From: Treponema sp. OMZ 798
Lineage (GTDB): Bacteria > Spirochaetota > Spirochaetia > Treponematales > Treponemataceae
Direction of reading: 5' to 3'
Assembly: GCF_024181385.1 (NCBI RefSeq)
Contig: NZ_CP051305.1
Location: 2,728,001-2,792,000 of the forward strand
DNA length: 64,000 nucleotides
A program made the position numbers and the translations under genes. Position 1 is the stretch's first letter. Each line of letters starts with the position of its first letter. Below the pieces are notes generated by a model, which worked only from the letters and a program-made list of their open reading frames with translations, was not told the origin of the DNA and ran no database searches. Below are positions 52,494 to 61,163 of this stretch, piece by piece.

Positions 52494-53795
52494 ATGATTA
52501 AAAGAGATTATTATCTAGAACAGCTGATCCGTAAAAAAGACAATGGCCGCGTTAAAATAATTACGGGTATTAGGCGCTGTGGAAAATCTTATTTGCTATT
52601 TAAGTTATACCGAGAATATTTGTTATCGCAAGGCATAAAAGAAAATCAGACTATCTCAATCGCCTTAGATGAGATTGAAAATATAGAATATAGAAACCCA
52701 TTTAAGTTGAATGAATATATAAAAGATAAGGCTAAGAATAAAAACAAAAAATACTATATATTTATTGACGAAATTCAATTATCAGAAACTGTAAAAAACC
52801 CTTACATTGAAAATTCTGAAAACAATATTACCTTTGTTGATGTACTTCTTGGTTTAATGAAAATTGAAAATTTAGATATTTATGTGACGGGCAGTAATTC
52901 AAAAATGCTATCTGGTGATATTCTGACACAATTTAGGGATCGAGGTGATGAAATCCATGTAAATCCCTTATCTTTTTCTGAAATATACGATTTGTATGAA
53001 GATAAAGTACAGGCTTTTCAAGATTATGCTATTTATGGAGGTATGCCCTATATTTTTTCTTTGGAGAGCGATGAAGAAAAAAGTAAATATTTAAAGGATT
53101 TGTTTTATGAAACATACTTAAAAGATATTCTTGAAAGACATAAGATTCAAAATGAAAAAGAAATTTTTGAAACCTTGTTGGACTTTGTATCATCTGCCAT
53201 CGGATCTTTAACTAACCCGAATAAATTAGCAAAAAGATTCTTATCCGAAAAAAGGATAAAGATTTCTTCTTTAACAATTTCTAAATATCTTGCATATTTT
53301 GAGGAGGCTTATGTATTGTATTGTGCAAAGCGTTATGATGTTAAGGGAGCACGATATTTTAGCACACCGGTCAAGTATTATTTTGCCGATGTAGGCCTTA
53401 GAAATGCCAGATTAAATTTTAGGCAAGTGGAAGAAACTCACATTATGGAAAACATTATATATAATGATTTGAGGAGAAGAGGTTATAATGTTGATGTAGG
53501 AGTGGTAGAGCATGAAGTGAATAAGGATGGATCTAGAAAAAAAATACAGCTGGAAGTTGATTTTGTCGTAAATAAGGGACATATAAGATACTATATTCAA
53601 TCGGCATTATCTGTGGCAGATGAGGAAAAAAAAGAGCAGGAAACAGCATCTTTAAAAAAAATAGGAGATTCATTTAAGAAGATAATTGTTGTAAAAGATA
53701 AGATTGTTCCAAGGCATGATAATACAGGGATTTTATATATAGGTCTGGAACAATTTTTATTACAAGAAACTTCTTCAGATTTAGATATATTATAG
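52494..53795 (+). CDS. ATP-binding protein of the AAA_14/DUF4143 family
   Basis: A 433-residue protein with an N-terminal AAA ATPase (P-loop GIRRCGKSYLL, Walker B YYIFIDEIQL) and a C-terminal DUF4143 domain (about 200-400), which includes a nuclease-like fold in some members. The family is widespread in anaerobes and of unknown function, often found with mobile or defence genes. The start at 52494 has GAGGT upstream. It is followed by a bidirectional terminator shared with the convergent 47-codon gene. Confidence 0.88.
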   Translation: MIKRDYYLEQLIRKKDNGRVKIITGIRRCGKSYLLFKLYREYLLSQGIKENQTISIALDEIENIEYRNPFKLNEYIKDKAKNKNKKYYIFIDEIQLSETVKNPYIENSENNITFVDVLLGLMKIENLDIYVTGSNSKMLSGDILTQFRDRGDEIHVNPLSFSEIYDLYEDKVQAFQDYAIYGGMPYIFSLESDEEKSKYLKDLFYETYLKDILERHKIQNEKEIFETLLDFVSSAIGSLTNPNKLAKRFLSEKRIKISSLTISKYLAYFEEAYVLYCAKRYDVKGARYFSTPVKYYFADVGLRNARLNFRQVEETHIMENIIYNDLRRRGYNVDVGVVEHEVNKDGSRKKIQLEVDFVVNKGHIRYYIQSALSVADEEKKEQETASLKKIGDSFKKIIVVKDKIVPRHDNTGILYIGLEQFLLQETSSDLDIL

Positions 53796-53823
53796 AAATT
53801 ATTATGACAGGCAAAAGACAAAA

Positions 53824-53847
53824 AAAGACCCGCTTTCGCGGGTCTTT
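53824..53847. terminator. Bidirectional terminator
   Basis: A perfect 10-bp stem AAAGACCCGC (53824-53833), loop TTTC, GCGGGTCTTT (53838-53847). Its left flank is an A run, giving a T tract on the minus strand. It ends both the DUF4143 ATPase gene (+) and the 47-codon gene (-). Confidence 0.85.
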
Positions 53848-53904
53848 AGTTTTATGGATAAATCTTTACCTAAAGATTTTATAGCCTAAACAATGTTTAC
53901 AAAA

Positions 53905-54048
53905 TTAGATTGTAAAGTAATTGCTTCCTACGTGAGCCTTCCAAACAAGGGCCTGTTCGTGGACTTTGTCTTGGGGTGTTAGTATTTCAGATCTTTGAGG
54001 GATTCCGTTTTTTTTGTTCGACTTAATAAGCTTTAATAATGTTTTCAT
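53905..54048 (-). CDS. Small protein of 47 residues (unannotated-size gene)
   Basis: A 48-codon reading frame on the minus strand starts at an ATG with AAGGAG 6 nt upstream and has a full promoter (TTGACT-17-TATATT, 54100-54128) and an intrinsic terminator (53824-53847). The peptide begins MKTLLKLIKSNKKNG and is lysine-rich at the N-terminus and polar in the middle, with the C-terminal end AHVGSNYFTI. There is no signal peptide, cysteine pair or double-glycine site. I do not recognise it. The complete signals make it a real expressed gene rather than a chance frame. It could be a modified-peptide precursor, a regulator or a small stress protein; none is proven. Confidence 0.75.
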   Translation of the reverse strand: MKTLLKLIKSNKKNGIPQRSEILTPQDKVHEQALVWKAHVGSNYFTI

Positions 54049-54099
54049 ATTTTTCTCCTTAAATATGTTGGCAGTCTTTTATCTGCTCTTGATATATCT

Positions 54100-54128
54100 A
54101 ATATACCTTAAAGAAAAAAAGAAGTCAA
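54100..54128 (-). promoter_or_regulatory. Promoter of the 47-codon gene
   Basis: On the minus strand TTGACT (complement of 54123-54128), 17 bp, TATATT (complement of 54100-54105). The predicted start is near 54093, giving a leader of about 45 nt to the ATG at 54048. Confidence 0.75.
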
Positions 54129-54176
54129 GCGAATTTAAAAGAATTTTATGTATTTTTATGTAAAATTAAAGAAAAA

Positions 54177-54226
54177 TTTACGATTATTTACGATTATTTA
54201 CGGTTATTTACGGTTATTTACGGTTT
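54177..54226. repeat. Five tandem 10-bp repeats (TTTACG[G/A]TTA)
   Basis: TTTACGATTA twice, TTTACGGTTA twice, then TTTACGGTTT, followed by a degenerate sixth unit (54227-54236). The 10-bp period matches about one helical turn, so all units face the same side. It lies 22 bp after murB's stop and about 50-100 bp upstream of the -35 box of the 47-codon gene. Candidate roles are a binding array for an activator or repressor, or bent DNA. Confidence 0.85.
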
Positions 54227-54248
54227 ATTGCGGTAAAGTCTAAAAACT

Positions 54249-55220
54249 CTAAATCCAGTCTCCTGCAAAAATAACTTCAGGTTCAAGTAAAAAGCCTGTT
54301 TTATCTTTAACCGATTTTTGTATTTTTTCGATTAAAGCTTTTACGTCTGAAGCGGAGGCTCCGTCCTTGTTAATCACAAAATTTCCATGCCATGGAGCTA
54401 CCTGAGCTCCTCCTTCACAAAGGCCTTTTAAGCCTGCATCCTCTATCAGCTTGCCGCTGGGCTGTCCGAAAGCTCTGTTATTTTTAAATGTGCTTCCTGC
54501 AGATGGAGCCTTAAAATGTCCCTTTGAAATTCTGTCTTGAATTTTTGCCTCGGTTTTTGCGGCAATTTCTTCTTTTATTCCATGATTCAAGGTAAGCGCT
54601 GCGGAAAGCACTATCTTCCTATTTTTTTTAATTTCTGTGCTTATAGGATATTGCTGAAACGGTGAAAGTTTATAGTCCCAATCCGAAGCCTTGTATTCAT
54701 ATTCTGCAAATTCGGCCTTTTCATCACCGGTTAAGATATATTTTACAGACTTTAATCTATCCGAAATTGAAACGTCATAACAGCGGGCATTCATAAATAC
54801 GGCTCCGCCTACAGATCCGGGAAGCCCTCCGAAGCACTCCAGACCTGAAAGAGAGTGTTCAACAGCCCATTTTGTAAGGTCATCAATCAAAACTCCGGCT
54901 CCAGCTTTTATAAAGACCTCTCCTTCGGATTCACTTATAATTTCTATTTTGTTTAAATTTTTTAGACTTATTAAAACGCCCTTAAAACCCTTATCCGAGA
55001 CAAGAATATTCGCTCCGCCTCCTATCAAAGAGGCCGGAATCTTATTTTTTCTAAAAAAAATAAGAGCTTCTTTTAAATTTTCCTCGGTTAGGGGGTAAAA
55101 AATAGCTTCTGCAGGTCCTCCAATCTTGTATGATGTCAGCTCTGCTGTAGGTTTATCGAATTCTATAGTTCCCTCTTGAAATAAAGGGGTATTATGAAGT
55201 ATACTAAATAGATTATCCAT
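54249..55220 (-). CDS. murB: UDP-N-acetylenolpyruvoylglucosamine reductase
   Basis: A 323-residue FAD enzyme that reduces UDP-GlcNAc-enolpyruvate to UDP-MurNAc for peptidoglycan. Motifs are TSYKIGGPAEA, LIGGGANILVSD, GLECFGGLPGSVGGAVFMNARCY, HFKAPSAGSTFKNN with the catalytic serine, and a C-terminal glutamate in LLEPEV. The start at 55220 matches the family; the longer frame upstream runs into the cysS region. TATACT 9 nt before the ATG and no ribosome site suggest a very short leader. It is divergent from cysS, and the two starts are 61 nt apart. Confidence 0.94.
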   Translation of the reverse strand: MDNLFSILHNTPLFQEGTIEFDKPTAELTSYKIGGPAEAIFYPLTEENLKEALIFFRKNKIPASLIGGGANILVSDKGFKGVLISLKNLNKIEIISESEGEVFIKAGAGVLIDDLTKWAVEHSLSGLECFGGLPGSVGGAVFMNARCYDVSISDRLKSVKYILTGDEKAEFAEYEYKASDWDYKLSPFQQYPISTEIKKNRKIVLSAALTLNHGIKEEIAAKTEAKIQDRISKGHFKAPSAGSTFKNNRAFGQPSGKLIEDAGLKGLCEGGAQVAPWHGNFVINKDGASASDVKALIEKIQKSVKDKTGFLLEPEVIFAGDWI

Positions 55221-55281
55221 ATAAATGTTAGTATACTTTATTATGTATTTGAATAGCAAGGGATATGGAAGGAGACAAGGC

Positions 55282-56760
55282 ATGAGTTTAAAATTATATA
55301 ATACCCTGGGTAATAAAAAAGAAGAATTCGTTCCCATTCATGAGGGAAAGGCCGGTGTTTACGGCTGCGGTCCTACAGTTTATGACTACGCACATATAGG
55401 AAACTTACGTACCTATGTTTTTCAAGACATCCTTGTTAAGACTTTAAGATTTTTAGGTTATGATGTTACCCATGTTATGAATATAACCGATGTCGGGCAT
55501 CTGACAGATGATGAAGATTCGGGTGAAGATAAGATGGTAAAGTCCGCAGAAGAGCGCGGTAAATCGGTTCTTGAAATTGCAGAATTCTATACCAAGGCCT
55601 TTTTTAACGATACCGAAAGGCTTAATATCGAAAGGCCGGGTATTGTCTGCAAGGCTACCGAGCATATAAACGAAATGATAGAGCTTATAAAAAGAATAGA
55701 AGCAAACGGGCACACCTACATGGCCGGAGGGAACCTCTACTACGATATTTCTACCTTTCCAAAGTACGGTGAACTGGCAAATATAAACCTTGAAGACCTT
55801 AAGGCCGGAGCCCGTATCGAAATAGATAAAAATAAACGCAACCCCCATGACTTTGTTCTCTGGTTTACAAAGAGCAAGTTTGAAAATCAAGCCCTTGTTT
55901 GGGATTCGCCCTGGGGGCGAGGTTATCCCGGCTGGCATATCGAATGCTCTGCCATGAGTATGAAGTACTTAGGCGAACAAATCGATATCCACAAGGGCGG
56001 TATAGATCATATAAGGGTACATCATACCAACGAAATAGCTCAATCCGAAGGAGCTACGGGTAAAAAATGGGTAAATTACTGGCTGCATAACGAATTCCTT
56101 GTTATGAATAAGGGTAAGATGTCTAAGTCTGCCGGTTCCTTTATCATTTTGGAAGATGTTATCAATAAGGGTTTTTCACCACTTGACTACCGTTTCTTGC
56201 TTTTGGGAGGGCACTACCGAAGCCAGCTTACCTTTTCTTGGGAAGCTATGGAAACGGCAAAAAACGGCAGAAAAAACTTGAATATGAGGGTTTCTAAACT
56301 GATGGAAGGTTTATCCGAAGCAGAAGTTAAGGATTTTATCGCTTTGACGGAATCCGTTGATCTTAAAACTGCAAAGGAGAAGATTAAAAATCAGGTAGTA
56401 TGCGGCTATTTTGATGATTTTACGGCCGCCATGGAAGATGACTTATCCACACCGAAAGCTCTATCGGAACTACAGCTTTTGATAAAGGAAAAGAATATTC
56501 CGCAAAGGGATGTTTTAACAGCTCTCGCCGTTATGGATTCAATTTTGGGTATCAAACTGATTGAAGAAGCATTTAACATCCTTGACCATAAACATTCTCT
56601 TGAGATAAATGAGTCCGAAATTATTAAACTTATTGAAGAGAGAGCTTCGGCAAAACTTGACAAAAATTATAAACTGGCTGATGAAATTCGGGATAAACTA
56701 AAGGGCATGGGTATTATCCTTGAAGATCAGGCAGGTAAAACAACGTGGAAAAAATTATAA
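55282..56760 (+). CDS. cysS: Cysteinyl-tRNA synthetase
   Basis: A 492-residue class I synthetase. The HIGH motif is AHIGN, the KMSKS motif is KMSKSAG, and the zinc-binding region includes VYGCGP and GWHIECSAM with H/E residues of GGIDHIRVHHTNE. The length fits CysRS. The ATG at 55282 is preceded by GGAAGGAG; an upstream TTG at 55225 has no such site. The sigma-factor gene follows with a short inverted repeat (56761-56789) between them. Confidence 0.95.
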   Translation: MSLKLYNTLGNKKEEFVPIHEGKAGVYGCGPTVYDYAHIGNLRTYVFQDILVKTLRFLGYDVTHVMNITDVGHLTDDEDSGEDKMVKSAEERGKSVLEIAEFYTKAFFNDTERLNIERPGIVCKATEHINEMIELIKRIEANGHTYMAGGNLYYDISTFPKYGELANINLEDLKAGARIEIDKNKRNPHDFVLWFTKSKFENQALVWDSPWGRGYPGWHIECSAMSMKYLGEQIDIHKGGIDHIRVHHTNEIAQSEGATGKKWVNYWLHNEFLVMNKGKMSKSAGSFIILEDVINKGFSPLDYRFLLLGGHYRSQLTFSWEAMETAKNGRKNLNMRVSKLMEGLSEAEVKDFIALTESVDLKTAKEKIKNQVVCGYFDDFTAAMEDDLSTPKALSELQLLIKEKNIPQRDVLTALAVMDSILGIKLIEEAFNILDHKHSLEINESEIIKLIEERASAKLDKNYKLADEIRDKLKGMGIILEDQAGKTTWKKL

Positions 56761-56789
56761 GTTACATGTTTTTTTTATAAAACTGTAAC
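56761..56789. repeat. Inverted repeat before the sigma-factor gene
   Basis: GTTACA (56761-56766) and TGTAAC (56784-56789), spacer 17 nt with a T run. It could serve as the cysS terminator or as an operator of the sigma gene. The arms are only 6 bp. Confidence 0.4.
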
Positions 56790-56804
56790 GTCTTGGAGTT
56801 CGGA

Positions 56805-57347
56805 ATGTTTAAGGAGAAAGGTTGTTTGAGGGCAACATCAGATGAAGATTTTAGGTCAATGTACGAGGCCCTCATGCCTGTTATTTATAAAGTAGCTTAC
56901 AATATAGTCAGAGAAGGGGACATAGCAGAGGATATATGCCATGATTCTTTGATAAAAATGACCGAAAAAAAGATGGAGTTTCCATCTATGGATGATGCGA
57001 AATACTGGCTCATTAGGGTTACAAGGAACGCATCTCTTAATCATGTAAAAAGGTGCGGTCGGGAGCGAAAGGCTTATGCTAAAGCGTTAAAGGAAGATAC
57101 TCGCAAAGTCGATACTGGAGAAGAGATAGTCTTGAAGCAAGAATCTATAAATTCGGTTCAAGCAGCTCTCGAAAAATTGCCTAAAAACCTGAGGGCTGTT
57201 TTGCAGCTAAAAGAGTACGGCAGTTTGAACTATAAGGAGATAGGGAGTATTCTTGGAATAAGTGAAGGTAACGTGAAGGTCCGGGTGTTTAGAGCCCGAG
57301 AGCAATTAGCGAAACATATAGGAGAAAGCGATGTCTACATGCCCTGA
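56805..57347 (+). CDS. ECF-type RNA polymerase sigma factor
   Basis: A 180-residue sigma factor of the sigma-70 family. Region 2 (about 15-85) has YKVAYNIVREGDIAEDICHDSLIKM, and region 4 (about 120-175) has LPKNLRAVLQLKEYGSLNYKEIGSILGISEGNVKVRVFRAREQL, both typical of extracytoplasmic-function sigma factors. The ATG at 56805 has GGAG with good spacing; a TTG at 56793 is an alternative. The anti-sigma gene overlaps its end by 17 nt. The regulon and signal are unknown; the third gene suggests an envelope function. Confidence 0.93.
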   Translation: MFKEKGCLRATSDEDFRSMYEALMPVIYKVAYNIVREGDIAEDICHDSLIKMTEKKMEFPSMDDAKYWLIRVTRNASLNHVKRCGRERKAYAKALKEDTRKVDTGEEIVLKQESINSVQAALEKLPKNLRAVLQLKEYGSLNYKEIGSILGISEGNVKVRVFRAREQLAKHIGESDVYMP

Positions 57348-58011
57348 TAAAGATTTATATTCAGCTTATGTTGATGGAGAACTACAGTCCCCTTGGAAAG
57401 AAAAAATAGAAGCTCACCTGGCTTCTTGTGAAAAATGCAGTATAGTTGTTGACTCATATAAAAAAATAAGTCTAAAACTATCTGAAAATTCGTTTTGTGA
57501 ACTGGATCTTGAAGGTTCTTTCCTTAAGCTTTATGCCAAAAGGCAGGATTGCTTAAAAAGAATGGAGCTCAACAAGAACAAGCCGACAAGCTGGTTTTAT
57601 AAATCCAATAGGATTCCTGTTCCGGCCTTAGCTGCGGCTGCTTTGTTTCTTTTTGTGCTGACACCGATTATTATGCTCAGTACCCAAAAAACCTTAGCTC
57701 CATCAGACTCTGTTGCTGAAGGAGAGTTTAAGTCTATTGACCCCATCGTTAGTGATTTTAAACTAGGTAATGATTTAAAACCGGTAAATAAATTCAAGTT
57801 AAATGTTTCAAATGTTTTGGGGGTAAACGAAAATTCTTTAGTTTTTGAAGGAAAAAAGAGGGGAATAAATCTACGTCAATATGTAAATTTATATCTGCCT
57901 TCTTCAAATAAGGAAGAATTTGATATATTAAAACAAGAAATAAAGCCTCAGGTTTTATTTTTAAGCACTCAAAAAATCACAAATCTTACCTCTGTAAACA
58001 ATGGGCAATAG
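57331..58011 (+). CDS. Anti-sigma factor with zinc-finger (ZAS) domain
   Basis: A 226-residue membrane protein. The N-terminal cytosolic domain has the zinc motif H29-x3-C33-x2-C36 (HLASCEKC) of anti-ECF proteins, followed by one membrane segment (about 95-115) and a C-terminal extracytoplasmic domain of about 110 residues. It probably holds the ECF factor inactive until an envelope signal releases it. It overlaps the sigma gene by 17 nt and the downstream gene by 11 nt; AGGAG precedes its ATG. Confidence 0.9.
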   Translation: MSTCPDKDLYSAYVDGELQSPWKEKIEAHLASCEKCSIVVDSYKKISLKLSENSFCELDLEGSFLKLYAKRQDCLKRMELNKNKPTSWFYKSNRIPVPALAAAALFLFVLTPIIMLSTQKTLAPSDSVAEGEFKSIDPIVSDFKLGNDLKPVNKFKLNVSNVLGVNENSLVFEGKKRGINLRQYVNLYLPSSNKEEFDILKQEIKPQVLFLSTQKITNLTSVNNGQ

Positions 58012-59680
58012 ATTTACTTATTTATTTAGAAAATTTTTTATTTTTAGGTTTTTTGTATTCCTTCTTATTTTCTGCGGTCTTGCAGCCTTTATTTTATATT
58101 TAACGTCCTTGACTGCTAAATATCCTTTGATAAAAGAAATCAAGCCTCCCATTGCGCAAGCAGGAGATGAAATTGTAATAGATGGCGAGTACTTTGGAAA
58201 CGAAGGAGACTCCTCATGGATTGAAATAGGAGATGCCATTATTCAAGCGGAAAATTGCACTGTTTGGACCGATAAAAAAATTATTTTTAAATATCCTGAA
58301 TATCAAAGCGGCGGAATAGTATATGTTGTTGTACAAAATAAAAAATCTTTGCCTTCATTTATGGCTTCAGTTTCATCAATTCCTTTAATAAAAGATAAGA
58401 CCTATTCGGGCGGAATTCCTTCAATCCTTGCTTTAGATAAGGATTTTGCTGAGGTAGGCAGCATTATAAAAATTTCAGGTGAAAATTTTGGAGAAACAAG
58501 GGGTAGCTCTCAAGTTTTGTTTGTCTCCGATTTTAATTCTTCAATGATTGAACAAGTTGAAAAAAAAGAAGATATAGAAGCAGCCCGATGCTCGGACTAT
58601 GATTATGATTTTGTGCTTTGGTCAAATGAAGAGCTTCATGTAAGGGTTCCGGATGGGGCGGATTCGGGAATGCTTTTGGTTGTAACCTCTTCCGGAGCCA
58701 GCAACTCTGTTCCCTTTAGAGTAAAAAATAAGATAGGGACAAAAACTTATTCCAATAAAAAGAATTTTGCAATTGCAGCCGAGGTTGATATTTCGAATGT
58801 AGAGGCTGCCGAAAAAAATTCTCTTTTTATAAAGGTTCCTCTGCCGGTTCAATCCTATTCGCAGAGGGATGTTAAAGTCCTGTCTATTTTACCTGCACCC
58901 TTTGTTGCCGATTATCAGGGAGCTGCCATTCATCAATATGAAAATATAAATTCCTCTACAAAAATTCACATAAGGCAAGAGTATGGCGTAAATACCTATG
59001 AGGTAAATACAAGGATTAATCCAGTTAATGTAAGAGTTAATTCCCGCCAAAACAAGGCTATCTATGATAACTATGCTATTGCCACTGAGCTTATACCTTC
59101 TAATGATCCCGTCATTCAAAGAACGGCAGCAGAAATTGTCCAAAATGAAAGAAACCCTTATAATAGGGCAAGACGTATATATAATTATTTATTAAGAAAT
59201 GTCGAAATAATTCCGGCTTCAATATTGAATTCCGGGGCTTCGCCTGTAAATGCTTTGATAGAAAAAAAGGCCGATACCTACGATATAGCTATTTTGTTTG
59301 CAGCCCTTGCAAGAGCTGTAGGTGTACCTGCCCAACCGATTGCCGGTATTATAACTGATGTTTCTCAAAAGGCTTATCTTCACTGGTGGGCGGAGTTTTA
59401 TCTGGAGGGCTTCGGGTGGATACCTGTAGATCTAGGTTTAGCAAAATCAGTTCCCTTCGATATGGGTGTGCCCCAAAGCGAGAGTTGGTATTTCGGTAAC
59501 TTAGATGCTTTTAGGGTTGCATTTTCACGAGGTGAAAATATTCAGCCGCCGATGGCATCTAACAGTACAATGGTATCAAAAGAGCGAAGTTACGCCTTTT
59601 ATAACGGCTGGGAAGAATTTTACGGTCTTACAAAATATAATTCAGTTTGGCGGACTCCGAACATAATCGCTATTTACTAA
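58001..59680 (+). CDS. Transglutaminase-like protein with IPT/TIG domains (catalytic Cys replaced)
   Basis: A 559-residue protein with one N-terminal membrane anchor (about 12-35), two IPT/TIG-like beta-sandwich regions (about 45-125 and 145-240), and a transglutaminase-like domain (about 385-500). The family's catalytic cysteine aligns by eye with threonine 426 (ADTYDIAILFAALARAVGVPAQ), while the histidine (LHWWAEFY) and aspartate (PVD) positions are kept. The domain is therefore likely non-catalytic, or uses another mechanism. It is translated from within the anti-sigma gene's end, so all three belong to one operon. Confidence 0.85.
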   Translation: MGNRFTYLFRKFFIFRFFVFLLIFCGLAAFILYLTSLTAKYPLIKEIKPPIAQAGDEIVIDGEYFGNEGDSSWIEIGDAIIQAENCTVWTDKKIIFKYPEYQSGGIVYVVVQNKKSLPSFMASVSSIPLIKDKTYSGGIPSILALDKDFAEVGSIIKISGENFGETRGSSQVLFVSDFNSSMIEQVEKKEDIEAARCSDYDYDFVLWSNEELHVRVPDGADSGMLLVVTSSGASNSVPFRVKNKIGTKTYSNKKNFAIAAEVDISNVEAAEKNSLFIKVPLPVQSYSQRDVKVLSILPAPFVADYQGAAIHQYENINSSTKIHIRQEYGVNTYEVNTRINPVNVRVNSRQNKAIYDNYAIATELIPSNDPVIQRTAAEIVQNERNPYNRARRIYNYLLRNVEIIPASILNSGASPVNALIEKKADTYDIAILFAALARAVGVPAQPIAGIITDVSQKAYLHWWAEFYLEGFGWIPVDLGLAKSVPFDMGVPQSESWYFGNLDAFRVAFSRGENIQPPMASNSTMVSKERSYAFYNGWEEFYGLTKYNSVWRTPNIIAIY

Positions 59681-59713
59681 GCAGCCGATATCCGGAAATA
59701 AGTTGTTAGAGTC

Positions 59714-61156
59714 TTATCTTTTCCAAAAGGCCGGCATAAAATAGATTATCATTGTGTACAACTCCAAGCGGCCTGCCAACATTACAAAAGAAAAGAAGAT
59801 CTTCACAGGCGATGAAAAAAATGCAAAGTTACCCGCAGGGCCTACCCTGCCGAATCCCGGGCCAATGTTGCCTATAAGGGCTAGAGAAGCCGTAAATCCG
59901 CTTAATAGGTCAGCTCCGTCTGCGGCTGCAACCAGGGCTGTAATAAGGGTTAAAAGAAAGTAACAAAACATAAAGCCTGCAACGCTGTATACTATGTCCT
60001 TTCTCCCCGGCCTGTTATTAAGCTGAATACCGAAAACGCCGTGGGGACTTAAAAGCCTTTTTGCTTCCATTCCTGCTTGTTTTTGCAGGATGAGCCAGCG
60101 GATAACCTTTATACTTCCTGCCGTTGAACCTGAGCAGCCTCCGACAAACATCAAAAAAAACAGAACCATTTTTGCGAATTCGGGCCATGCGTTATAGTCG
60201 GCCGTTGAAAAGCCGGTTGTAGTTATTACTGAGGCAACTTGAAAAAAGCTTTGCCTGAATCCCCCTCCGAGGCCGTAAATAGGATAGACAGAAACGGCAA
60301 TTAAAACGGTTGATATAAATACTATTTTAAGATAGGCTTTTAGTTCCGAGTTATGGAAAAACTCTTCCGGATGGCCTGTAAACAGGTGAAAATAAAGGCT
60401 GAAGTTTACACCGGCTAAGATCATAAAGACGGCGCAAATGATTTCGACGGCCGGGGAGTTGAAGGCACCGACGCTTGCATTTCTTGTTGAAAAACCTCCA
60501 GTACCCAAAGATGCGAAGGTGTGGCAGAGGGCTTCAAGAAATGGAAGACCTGCGAGCATCAAAAGGATTATCTGCACTATGGTCATTCCAAGATAGATAA
60601 ACCAAAGAGCCTTTGCCGTGTGGGTTATTTTTGCCGTTACCTTTCCCTTGTCGGGGCCGGTTGTTTCACTTTTGATCAGGTGAAAACCGCCGACACCTAA
60701 TAGCGGAAAGAGGGCAACGGTTAGGGCTACTATTCCCATGCCTCCAAGCCAGTGCATCTGGGTGCGCCATACGTGCATTGTCATTGGGCAGGCTTCGACG
60801 TTAGTAAGAATTGTTGCTCCCGTTGTTGTAAAACCCGATACCGATTCAAAGAGGGCATCTGCGAAGTTGGGTATTACGCCTGAAATAAAAAGAGGCAGTG
60901 CTCCCAGAATGCCGGCAGATATCCATGCTGTTGCAACCAATATTATACCGCCCGAAATCGAAAGTCTTACTTTTTTGTTTCTCAAAAAAAAGAAAAAAAC
61001 TGCTGCAATTGCAAAGATAAAGGCTGTAGGGATTAAAAAAGACGGAATCAAATAAGCTTCATTTTCATAAATGGCTGTTCCAATCGGAATTATAAAGCTT
61101 ATGGAAATTATTGCTAGAATCATAAAAATAATTCGGATATATTGGAGTGCTTTCAT
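59714..61156 (-). CDS. trkH: Trk/Ktr potassium uptake channel subunit (TrkH family)
   Basis: A 480-residue inner-membrane protein with about ten to twelve membrane segments. Four pore loops of the TrkH/KtrB family are recognisable (FTTTGATIL, GTGGFST, TTTGFST, GNIGPGFG), giving the potassium selectivity filter. It imports potassium with the TrkA subunit encoded 7 nt upstream. A weak GGAGG lies 13 nt before the ATG. Confidence 0.95.
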   Translation of the reverse strand: MKALQYIRIIFMILAIISISFIIPIGTAIYENEAYLIPSFLIPTAFIFAIAAVFFFFLRNKKVRLSISGGIILVATAWISAGILGALPLFISGVIPNFADALFESVSGFTTTGATILTNVEACPMTMHVWRTQMHWLGGMGIVALTVALFPLLGVGGFHLIKSETTGPDKGKVTAKITHTAKALWFIYLGMTIVQIILLMLAGLPFLEALCHTFASLGTGGFSTRNASVGAFNSPAVEIICAVFMILAGVNFSLYFHLFTGHPEEFFHNSELKAYLKIVFISTVLIAVSVYPIYGLGGGFRQSFFQVASVITTTGFSTADYNAWPEFAKMVLFFLMFVGGCSGSTAGSIKVIRWLILQKQAGMEAKRLLSPHGVFGIQLNNRPGRKDIVYSVAGFMFCYFLLTLITALVAAADGADLLSGFTASLALIGNIGPGFGRVGPAGNFAFFSSPVKIFFSFVMLAGRLELYTMIIYFMPAFWKR

Positions 61157-61163
61157 TTGAAAT

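Noticed and set aside
54177-54236. CRISPR-like short repeats
   Set aside because: Units are directly joined with no spacers and are only 10 bp long. There are no cas genes.
55453-55938. 161-codon minus-strand frame
   Set aside because: It is antisense to conserved CysRS motifs, so it is a shadow.
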